Position numbers and translations under genes: made by a program. The notes under the pieces were generated by a model that did not search any database, was not told the origin of the DNA, and was given only the letters and a program-made list of their open reading frames with translations. 6,745 nucleotides of DNA from Thermoanaerobaculia bacterium (GTDB lineage: Bacteria > Acidobacteriota > Thermoanaerobaculia > Multivoradales > UBA5704), in the NCBI GenBank assembly GCA_030150965.1, contig JASLEW010000808.1, positions 1 through 6,745 on the forward strand, written 5' to 3'. This document shows positions 1 through 5,653 of this stretch, piece after piece (positions within the stretch are counted from its first letter, which is position 1; each line of letters begins with the position of its first letter).

Positions 1-1194
1 CGCGCCGGCGCGGCCGGCGGCCGGTGGGCGGCGGGCCGCCGGCTTGGCTGCCGGCGGCGGCACCCTGAAGAGGCGATCGGTGCCGGCCAGGAAGAGGACC
101 GGCGTGGCCCATTCGAAGCTCTTCCGGTGGAGGCCCCTGAGCGTCATGCGCCCCTCGGTGACCGCCTGGGAGATCGAGTCGCCGGCCGCGAGCCGGCCAT
201 AGAAAGCCTCGCCGAAGGCGATCGCGGCGGCGTCGGTGATCGGGAACTGCATGGCGACCACCGCCGGCACGCCCCCCAGGAGGAGCGCGGCAGCCGCGCC
301 GGTGAACGGGTCCTGCCCCTGGCGCCGCGGGAACGCGCCGCCCCAGCAGGAGTTGAGCACGACCAGGCGCAGCGCCGGCAGGCCGCGGAGGAAGTCGGCG
401 AGGAGCCCGCCCGTCACCTCCTCCGTTCCGCCGCGGTCGTTTTCGAAGCACAGGGTCATCTCCTGCTCCTGGCCCTTGTGGAGGGCGCCGTGGCCCATGA
501 AGTGAAGGACGTGGCAGCCCTCGTCGAGCAGGCGCTGCCGCAGGTGGCGCAGGTTGGGATGGCGCAGGTGCACGACCTCGATCGCGGGGTTGCGCGCCAG
601 CGCGGCGCTGATCCGCTCGGTCTCCAGCGCCGTGCCGAGCGCCTGCAGGCCCCGCGGCCGGGAGTCGGCGAGGAGCACGCGCAGGGGACCGATGGCGGTT
701 GCCCGCGGCTGCGTCCGCTGGTTGTGCGAGCGGGCGATCGGCGTCAGGCGATCGAGGGCGAGGAAATGGTCGCCGTCGAACAGCAGCTCCCAGGGCAGGG
801 TGGCGAGCCGCGCGAAGTCCTCCCGGCGGTCGAAGGTCAGGCGCAGCCGGAGCCCCCGCCTGGTCCGCGCCGCGAGGCTCGCCAGCCCCTCGCGGAAGCC
901 GGTGTCGATCGGACGCGGGAAGAGGGCGCCGAAGAGGGCGCTGCCGACCGCCCTGGGATCCATCGCGTCCCCCTCCGCGCCGCTGCCGCCCGTGGTCTCG
1001 ATGTCCCGCCCGCCGCCGGCGCGCACCCGCCGTTCGAGGTCGGCGAGGATCCGCTCCAGCTCGTCGCCGGCGAAGGGCGGCGCGAAGGGCGCGCTCAGGC
1101 GCCCGAATGGAGCGGTCAGCACCCGCGCCTCGAAGCCCGCCGCGGCGGACCGCAGCTCGATCTCGAACTCGTCGAATCCGGGTGATCGTGCCAT
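1..1194 (-). CDS. CHAT-domain caspase-like protease, C-terminus cut by the left edge
   Basis: Reading down from an ATG at 1194, the frame stays open for 398 codons to base 1 with no stop, so the protein is C-terminally incomplete here. Residues about 80-160 form the region that usually precedes CHAT domains, with an ALFGALF stretch near 87-93 and LPWELLFDGDHF near 134-144. Residues about 168-378 are the CHAT domain, a clan CD peptidase fold related to caspases and separase. The catalytic histidine is seen in HFMGHG (H235) and the cysteine in LNSCWGG (C283); the domain ends with a typical WATPVLF near 362-368. Both catalytic residues are present, so proteolytic activity is plausible. After residue 378 comes a Pro/Ala/Arg-rich tail that looks like a linker to a further domain off the window. 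The ATG is preceded by GGAGGA. A GTG at 1260 is an in-frame alternative without a ribosome binding site. The gene follows the 71-residue gene on the same strand after 119 bases. The substrate is unknown; such proteins often act in regulated proteolysis or conflict systems. Confidence 0.9.
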   Translation of the reverse strand, partial: MARSPGFDEFEIELRSAAAGFEARVLTAPFGRLSAPFAPPFAGDELERILADLERRVRAGGGRDIETTGGSGAEGDAMDPRAVGSALFGALFPRPIDTGFREGLASLAARTRRGLRLRLTFDRREDFARLATLPWELLFDGDHFLALDRLTPIARSHNQRTQPRATAIGPLRVLLADSRPRGLQALGTALETERISAALARNPAIEVVHLRHPNLRHLRQRLLDEGCHVLHFMGHGALHKGQEQEMTLCFENDRGGTEEVTGGLLADFLRGLPALRLVVLNSCWGGAFPRRQGQDPFTGAAAALLLGGVPAVVAMQFPITDAAAIAFGEAFYGRLAAGDSISQAVTEGRMTLRGLHRKSFEWATPVLFLAGTDRLFRVPPPAAKPAARRPPAAGRAGA

Positions 1195-1207
1195 GGGCGC
1201 GCGGCTC

Positions 1208-1213
1208 TCCTCC
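1208..1213 (-). promoter_or_regulatory. Ribosome binding site of the CHAT gene
   Basis: On the minus strand GGAGGA (part of GGAGGAGAG) lies 13 bases before the ATG at 1194. The spacing is slightly long, or about 10 if the trailing GAG is counted. It is the only good Shine-Dalgarno match near this start, and it favours the ATG over the upstream in-frame GTG at 1260. Confidence 0.6.
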
Positions 1214-1313
1214 GCGGCCGCCGGGGGCGCCGGCAGCCGCTCGCCGAGGTTGCGGGACACGGACGGCAACGAGCGTTCCGCCGGGCTGGCGGCGGCGCTG
1301 GCCTTCGGGCGGC

Positions 1314-1529
1314 CTACTCGAACGGCAGGCCCTTGTCCGGCTTGACAGTGGGATCGCACGGGTCGCTGCCGCCCTGGATCGTCACGTCGATGCCGGCGGC
1401 CAGCTCGGCCTCGACGCAGGCTTCCACGGCGGGATCGAGCGACTGCGTCAGGGCCGGCGCGGGGCCGGAGGGCTTCGGGCTGGCCTGGTCGGACACCGTA
1501 GCCGGTTGTTGGGCGCGTGGATCGGTCAT
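1314..1529 (-). CDS. Small protein of unknown function preceding the CHAT gene
   Basis: A complete 71-residue frame with ATG at 1529 and TAG at 1314-1316. I do not recognise the family. The first 27 residues or so are rich in Pro, Ala, Ser and Gln and look disordered. Residues about 29-45 (SLDPAVEACVEAELAAG) could form a short acidic helix. The C-terminus holds a Gly/Asp/Pro stretch ending in KGLPFE. There are two cysteines, C38 and C58, and 11 prolines in all. No signal peptide or membrane segment is visible, so it is probably cytoplasmic. The coding call rests mainly on a near-consensus ribosome binding site (GGAGGGA, 7 bases before the ATG) and on its position ahead of the CHAT gene on the same strand. 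An opposite-strand frame over the same bases has no such support. It could be a partner, inhibitor or substrate of the CHAT protein, but this is inference from position only. Confidence 0.7.
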   Translation of the reverse strand: MTDPRAQQPATVSDQASPKPSGPAPALTQSLDPAVEACVEAELAAGIDVTIQGGSDPCDPTVKPDKGLPFE

Positions 1530-1536
1530 CGCAAGC

Positions 1537-1543
1537 TCCCTCC
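1537..1543 (-). promoter_or_regulatory. Strong ribosome binding site of the 71-residue gene
   Basis: GGAGGGA on the minus strand, 7 bases upstream of the ATG at 1529. It is the best Shine-Dalgarno match in the left half of the window and fixes the start of the small gene. Confidence 0.75.
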
Positions 1544-1552
1544 AGAGGGTGT

Positions 1553-1575
1553 GAGCTTCCGTGATCGGAAGGCTC
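1553..1575. repeat. Bulged inverted repeat in the divergent intergenic region
   Basis: Arms GAGCTTCCG (1553-1561) and CGGAAGGCTC (1566-1575) flank a TGAT loop. They give nine pairs with one unpaired G at 1571 or 1572. The core CTTCCG/CGGAAG is perfect. On the minus strand it lies about 10 bases upstream of the small gene's ribosome binding site, so it could be an operator or a leader hairpin. There is no T-tract, so it is unlikely to be a terminator. Confidence 0.4.
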
Positions 1576-1677
1576 TCAGGCAGGAGACCCCGCCGCCGGG
1601 CGATTGTTCAGGGCTGCTGTATCATCGCATGCGCAGCCGCCGGGCGGGCGCGCAGGAGCGTCCGCGCGCGGGCGGAC

Positions 1678-1683
1678 GAGGGG
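1678..1683 (+). promoter_or_regulatory. Ribosome binding site of the reductase-like gene
   Basis: GAGGGG lies 8 bases before ATG 1692 and 5 bases before an adjacent in-frame GTG at 1689. Spacing favours the ATG, and MRIGILG is a normal opening for this fold. Confidence 0.6.
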
Positions 1684-1691
1684 CAGCGGTG

Positions 1692-2336
1692 ATGAGAATC
1701 GGGATCCTCGGATCAGGAGACGTCGGGCGCGCGCTGGGGACCGGCTTTGCCGGCCTGGGCGACGAGGTGAAGATCGGCTCGCGCGACCCGCGGAAGGCGG
1801 AGGTGCAGGAGTGGGTGCGGCGCACCGGCGGCGGCGCGTCGTCGGGCACCTTTGCCGAGGCCGCCGCGTTCGCCGAGCTGGCGGTGGTCGCCACGCTGTG
1901 GAGCGGCACGGAGCACGCGCTGCAGCTGGCCGGCGCCGCCAACCTGCGCGGCAAGGTGGTGATGGACGTCACCAACCCGCTGGTCTTCGCGCCCGGCCAG
2001 CCGCCGTCGCTGGCGCTCGGCCACACCGACTCCGGGGGCGAGCAGGTGCAGCGCTGGCTGCCGGAGTCGCGCGTGGTCAAGGCGTTCAACAGCGTGGGCC
2101 ACGCGCACATGGTCAAGCCGGACTTCCCGGGCGGCCCGCCCGACATGTTCCTCTGCGGCAACGACGATGCCGCCAAGGCCGAGGTGACCGGCATCTGCCG
2201 GCGCTTCGGCTGGGGGACCATCGACCTCGGCGGCATCGAGGGCGCCCGCCTGCTGGAGCCGCTGTGCGTCATCTGGGTGCTCCACGGCATCCGCGGCGGC
2301 GGCTGGGACCACGCCTTCAAGCTGCTGCGCAAGTGA
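1692..2336 (+). CDS. NADP-binding oxidoreductase of the F420-dependent NADP reductase-like family
   Basis: A complete 214-residue protein, the usual size for this family, ending in TGA at 2334-2336. The N-terminus is a Rossmann fold: beta strand RIGILG followed by the dinucleotide loop G7-x-G9-x-x-G12, and then GSRDP (29-33) at the end of the second strand. The Ser/Arg there is typical of binding to the NADP 2'-phosphate. Further family landmarks are DVTNPL (92-97), KAFNSVG (130-136), DMFLCGNDD (151-159) and a C-terminal LLEPLCVIW near 187-195. In archaeal and actinobacterial relatives the enzyme moves hydride between NADPH and coenzyme F420. Many bacterial homologues are named this way without proof and may use another substrate. 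No F420 biosynthesis gene is visible here, so the exact reaction is open. The frame is open far upstream of 1692, but that stretch is low-complexity Arg/Pro/Ala and overlaps the CHAT gene, so it is not coding. No signal peptide is seen; the protein is probably cytoplasmic and the gene appears monocistronic. Confidence 0.88.
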   Translation: MRIGILGSGDVGRALGTGFAGLGDEVKIGSRDPRKAEVQEWVRRTGGGASSGTFAEAAAFAELAVVATLWSGTEHALQLAGAANLRGKVVMDVTNPLVFAPGQPPSLALGHTDSGGEQVQRWLPESRVVKAFNSVGHAHMVKPDFPGGPPDMFLCGNDDAAKAEVTGICRRFGWGTIDLGGIEGARLLEPLCVIWVLHGIRGGGWDHAFKLLRK

Positions 2337-2344
2337 GGCCGCCC

Positions 2345-2371
2345 GCCGCCGGGCCGGTCCGAGCCGGCGGC
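2345..2371. terminator. GC-rich hairpin after the reductase-like gene, possible terminator
   Basis: Perfect 8-base arms GCCGCCGG (2345-2352) and CCGGCGGC (2364-2371) with an 11-base loop, starting 8 bases after the stop of the reductase-like gene. There is no T-tract, so intrinsic termination is doubtful; such stems also arise readily at this GC content. Confidence 0.3.
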
Positions 2372-2390
2372 CGGCGCGCCGTGGAGCGGC

Positions 2391-2430
2391 CGCCGGGCAG
2401 CCGTCAGCCAGGGCGGTGGCCCGGCGCCAC
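2391..2430. repeat. Overlapping inverted repeats between convergent genes
   Basis: Arms CGCCGGGC (2391-2398) and GCCCGGCG (2419-2426) can pair across a 20-base loop. Alternatively GTGGC (2416-2420) pairs with GCCAC (2426-2430) around a 5-base loop. These lie between two convergent genes and could help termination from either side, but neither is followed by a T-tract. Confidence 0.25.
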
Positions 2431-2533
2431 GGCCGCCGGGGTCAACCGGCAGGCTCCCGGTCCAAGTCCTCCCGGCGGCGCACCCTGAGACGACGCGGGG
2501 TGGGCACAGAGACAGGCTGCTGCCGGGACCCTC

Positions 2534-5500
2534 TCACACCCGCAGGCGGTCGTGCGGGCGGGCCACCAGGGCGTAGAGGGCGGGCATCAGGAAGATGCTG
2601 ATGAGCAGGCGCGAGAAGAGGCCGCCGACGATGACCAGGGCGAAGGGGCGCTGGGTGTCGGAGCCGACGGTGGTGGAGAGGGCCGCGGGGAGCAGGCCCA
2701 GCGCCGCCACCAGCGCCGTCATCATGATCGGACGCAGGCGCAGGATGGCGGCCTCGCGGGTGGCGGTGGGGATGGACATCCCCTCCTTGCGCAGCTGGTT
2801 GGCGTAGGAGATGAAGATCACCGCCGTCTGCACCGAGACGCCGAAGAGAGCGAGAAAGCCGATCGCCGAGGAGACCGAGAACGGCGTGCCGGAGAGCCAG
2901 AGCGCCAGCAGGCCCCCCACCGGATCGGAGATCAGCACCGCCAGCACGGTGACCAGGGGGAACTTGAGGTTGTCGTAGAGCATGAAGAGGAGCAGGAAGA
3001 TGAGCAGCAGGGTGAGCGGCAGGATGAACTCCAGCTGCCGCCGCGAGGTGGTGTACTCCTCGTACTCGCCGCCCCACACCATGCGGTAGCCCGCGGGCAG
3101 GTTCACCGCTGCCGCCACCTGGCGCTGCGCGTCCTCGACCGCGCCGGCCAGGTCGCGCCCCTCGACCGAGAACTGCACGCCGATGTAGCGCGAGTTGCCC
3201 TCGCGGTAGATGAACGAGGCGCCGCTCGCCTCGCGCACGTCGGCCACCTCCTTGAGCGGGATCTGCTGCCCGCCGGGGGTGGCGATCAGGATGTTGGCGA
3301 TCGCCTCGGGCGTCTCGCGGAACCGCGGCAGCAGGCGCACCACCAGGTCGAAGAGCTTCTCGCCCTGCACCACCTGGGTGGCGGCGGCGCCGCCCACCGC
3401 CGCCTCGATCAGGCCGTTCACGTCGCCGACGTTGAGGCCGTAGCGCGCGCAGCGGGCGCGGTCGGCGGTGACGGTGAGGCTCGGCTGGCCGAGCTGCTTG
3501 ACCACCGACAGCTCGGCGATGCCCGGCACCTTCGCCATCACCCGCTTGGTGCCGGCGGCAAGCTTCTCCAGCGCCCGCAGGTCGGGGCCGAAGATCTTGA
3601 CCGCCAGCGAGCTCTTGAGGCCGGTCTCGGCCTCGTCCACCGCGTCCTCGGCGGGCTGGGTGTAGTTGAAGACGATGCCGGGAAACGCCTGGAGCTTCCT
3701 GGCGATCGCCTCGATCAGCGCCGCCTTGTTGCGGTAGCGCCCCGACCACTCGTTGTAGGGCTTCAGGCCGACGAAGAACTCGTTGTTGAAGAAGCCGGTC
3801 GGATCGGTGCCGTCGTCGGGCCGGCCGAGCTCGTTGGCCACCGTCGTCACCTCGGGGAACGAGCGCAAGACCGCGCGCACCCGCGGCGAGATCTTCGCCG
3901 CCTCCTCGAACGAGATGGTGTAGGGGGTGGTGGCGCGGATCCACAGCGCCCCCTCGTCGAGGTGGGGCATGAACTCGGCGCCGATCGCCGGCACCAGCAG
4001 CAGCGAGGCGGCGAGGATCGCGACCGACACCAGGCAGGTCAGCCAGGGATGCGCCAGGCAGCCGTCGAGCAGCCGCGCGTAGGCGCCGCGGATCGCCTCG
4101 AAGACGGCGTTGCGCCGCTCGCGCACGCCGCGCGCCAGCGCCACGGTGCAGATGAGCGGCACCACCGTCAGGGTCAGCAGGAAGGCGCCGGCCAGGGCGA
4201 AGATGGTGGTGTCGGCCATCGGCTTGAACAGCTCGCCCGCCGGGCCGGCGAGGGCGTAGATCGGCAGGAAGCCGGCGACGATCACCGCCACGGCATAGAA
4301 GATCGGCCGGTCCACCTCGGACGCCGCCTGCACCACCACCTCGCGGATCCTGACCGGCCCCTCGCGCAGCGCCAGGTGGCGGAAGATGTTCTCGACCATC
4401 ACCACCGCGCCGTCCACCAGGATGCCGAAATCGATCGCGCCGATCGACAGCAGGTTCGCCGGCACGTGCTTGAGGTCGAGGCAGATGAAGGCGAAGAGCA
4501 GCGACAGCGGGATGGTCATCGCCACGATCAGGCCGGTGCGCACGTTGAACAGGAAGAAGATCAGCACCACGAGCACCAGCACCATGCCGCGCAGCAGGTT
4601 GTCCTCGACGGTGTGGATGGTCAGAGCGATCAGCTCGCGCCGGTCGTAGTACGGATGGACCTTCACGTCCGGCGGCAGGAGCGACCGGTTGAGCTCGGCG
4701 GTCTTGCGCTCCAGACGGTCGAGCACCACCTGCGCCTGCTCGCCGGTGCGCATCAGGATGACGCCCTCGACCGCCTCGTCGCGGTCGTTGAAGCCGAACT
4801 GGCCGAGGCGCGGCGCCTCGCCGATCACCACCTGCCCCACGTCCTTGACCAGCACCGGCGTGCCGTTGCTCACCGCCAGCACGACGTTGCCGATGTCCTC
4901 GGGCGTCGCCAGGCGCCCCAGGCCGCGCACGTAGTAGAACTGGCCGCCCTGCGAGTAGAAGCCGCCGCCGGCGTTGCCGTTGTTGTTCCCGAGCGCCGTG
5001 ATGATGGCCGGCACGGTGAGGCCGGCGCCGGCGATGCGCGTCGGATCGAGCAGCACCTGGTACTGCATGGTCGGGCCGCCCAGCCCGGAGTCGTCGGCCA
5101 CGCCGGGCACCGATTTGTATTGCCGCTCGACCACCCATTCCTCGATGGTCTTGAGCTCCATGGGCGAGCGGTCGGGGCTGTCGAGGACGTAGCGGTAGAT
5201 CAGCCCCGAGGGGGGCGAGAGCGGCGCCAGGCCCGGCGTCACGCCCGCGGGCAGCGACACGTCGGACAGGCGCTCGAACACCTGCTGCCGCGCGAAGTAC
5301 TTGTCGGTGCCGTTCTCGAAGGTCAGGATCACGTCCGACAGGCCGTAGAGCGAGATCGACCGCACCACGGTGACGTTGGGCAGGCCGTTCATCTCGATCT
5401 CGAGCGGCACGGTGATCAGCCGCTCCACCTCCTCGGCGGCCTGCCCCTGCCACTGGGTGATGATCTCGACCATCGGCGGCGAGATGTCGGGGTAGGCGTC

Positions 5501-5653
5501 GACCGGCAGGCGGCGGAAGGAGTAGATGCCGACGCCCAGCAGCAGCACGGTGAACAGGCCGGTGACGAAGCGCTGCCGCACCGCCGTGGCGACGACGCGG
5601 TGGATCAACGACGCCGGATTGGCAAGCGGCCTGGCCGGCCGTTCCTCGCTCAC
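2534..5653 (-). CDS. Heavy-metal efflux RND pump, CzcA/CusA family inner-membrane permease
   Basis: A complete 1039-residue protein, the usual size for heavy-metal RND pumps. It is a proton-driven antiporter that, as a trimer with an adaptor and an outer-membrane channel, exports metal cations. I place membrane segment 1 near 29-47, then a large periplasmic domain, segments 2-6 between about 353 and 506, segment 7 near 538-557, a second periplasmic domain, and segments 8-12 between about 873 and 1031. Segment 4 has DFGILVDGAVVMVEN (408-422). D408, D414 and E421 match the spacing of the CzcA proton-relay residues. The methionines that bind Cu/Ag in CusA have no evident counterparts: this region instead reads IRATTPYTIS (572-581), and GRPDDGTDPTGFFNNEFF (610-627) follows. 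A divalent cation such as Zn, Co, Ni or Cd is therefore more likely, but the substrate is not settled. The GTG start at 5653 is chosen because the next Met (M61) lies beyond segment 1 and GGAG precedes it by 5 bases. The start overlaps the adaptor stop by four bases. Confidence 0.95.
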   Translation of the reverse strand: MSEERPARPLANPASLIHRVVATAVRQRFVTGLFTVLLLGVGIYSFRRLPVDAYPDISPPMVEIITQWQGQAAEEVERLITVPLEIEMNGLPNVTVVRSISLYGLSDVILTFENGTDKYFARQQVFERLSDVSLPAGVTPGLAPLSPPSGLIYRYVLDSPDRSPMELKTIEEWVVERQYKSVPGVADDSGLGGPTMQYQVLLDPTRIAGAGLTVPAIITALGNNNGNAGGGFYSQGGQFYYVRGLGRLATPEDIGNVVLAVSNGTPVLVKDVGQVVIGEAPRLGQFGFNDRDEAVEGVILMRTGEQAQVVLDRLERKTAELNRSLLPPDVKVHPYYDRRELIALTIHTVEDNLLRGMVLVLVVLIFFLFNVRTGLIVAMTIPLSLLFAFICLDLKHVPANLLSIGAIDFGILVDGAVVMVENIFRHLALREGPVRIREVVVQAASEVDRPIFYAVAVIVAGFLPIYALAGPAGELFKPMADTTIFALAGAFLLTLTVVPLICTVALARGVRERRNAVFEAIRGAYARLLDGCLAHPWLTCLVSVAILAASLLLVPAIGAEFMPHLDEGALWIRATTPYTISFEEAAKISPRVRAVLRSFPEVTTVANELGRPDDGTDPTGFFNNEFFVGLKPYNEWSGRYRNKAALIEAIARKLQAFPGIVFNYTQPAEDAVDEAETGLKSSLAVKIFGPDLRALEKLAAGTKRVMAKVPGIAELSVVKQLGQPSLTVTADRARCARYGLNVGDVNGLIEAAVGGAAATQVVQGEKLFDLVVRLLPRFRETPEAIANILIATPGGQQIPLKEVADVREASGASFIYREGNSRYIGVQFSVEGRDLAGAVEDAQRQVAAAVNLPAGYRMVWGGEYEEYTTSRRQLEFILPLTLLLIFLLLFMLYDNLKFPLVTVLAVLISDPVGGLLALWLSGTPFSVSSAIGFLALFGVSVQTAVIFISYANQLRKEGMSIPTATREAAILRLRPIMMTALVAALGLLPAALSTTVGSDTQRPFALVIVGGLFSRLLISIFLMPALYALVARPHDRLRV

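Larger units (their letters stand above)
1530..1691. promoter_or_regulatory. Divergent intergenic region, probable promoters for both directions
   Basis: These 162 bases separate the minus-strand small gene from the plus-strand reductase-like gene, so promoters for both should lie here or close by. The least GC-rich patch is 1602-1625, with TTGTTC at 1604-1609 and TATCAT at 1620-1625 on the plus strand. Their spacing of 10 bases is too short for a standard sigma-70 promoter, and I could not pair either with a convincing partner element. The assignment is based on layout, not on a recognised promoter. Confidence 0.35.

Noticed and set aside
127..1185. A 352-codon plus-strand frame opposite the CHAT gene
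   Set aside because: It has repetitive charged composition and no domain. The minus-strand frame over the same bases encodes a CHAT domain with both catalytic motifs.
1333..1554. A 73-codon plus-strand frame over the small minus-strand gene
   Set aside because: It has no obvious ribosome binding site and runs opposite a frame with a near-consensus one at the right distance.
1604..1625. TTGTTC and TATCAT as a sigma-70 promoter for the reductase-like gene
   Set aside because: The spacing is only 10 bases, far short of the usual 16-18, and no alternative -35 element was found.
699..1691. A long upstream extension of the reductase-like gene
   Set aside because: The extension is Arg/Pro/Ala-rich, overlaps the CHAT and small genes, and the Rossmann fold opens normally at 1692 behind a ribosome binding site.
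1622..2332. A 236-codon minus-strand frame opposite the reductase-like gene
   Set aside because: It has no recognisable domain and a Ser/Pro/Arg-rich composition typical of antisense shadows; the plus strand carries clear NADP-binding motifs.
2345..2430. GC-rich palindromes read as a REP-type repeat family
   Set aside because: The two hairpins share only short GC-rich words and no other copy was seen in the window. At this base composition such stems are expected by chance.
2442..5453. A second 1003-codon open frame on the minus strand overlapping the pump gene
   Set aside because: It is Arg/Gly/Ala/His-rich and featureless, out of frame with the RND protein, and explained by GC bias.
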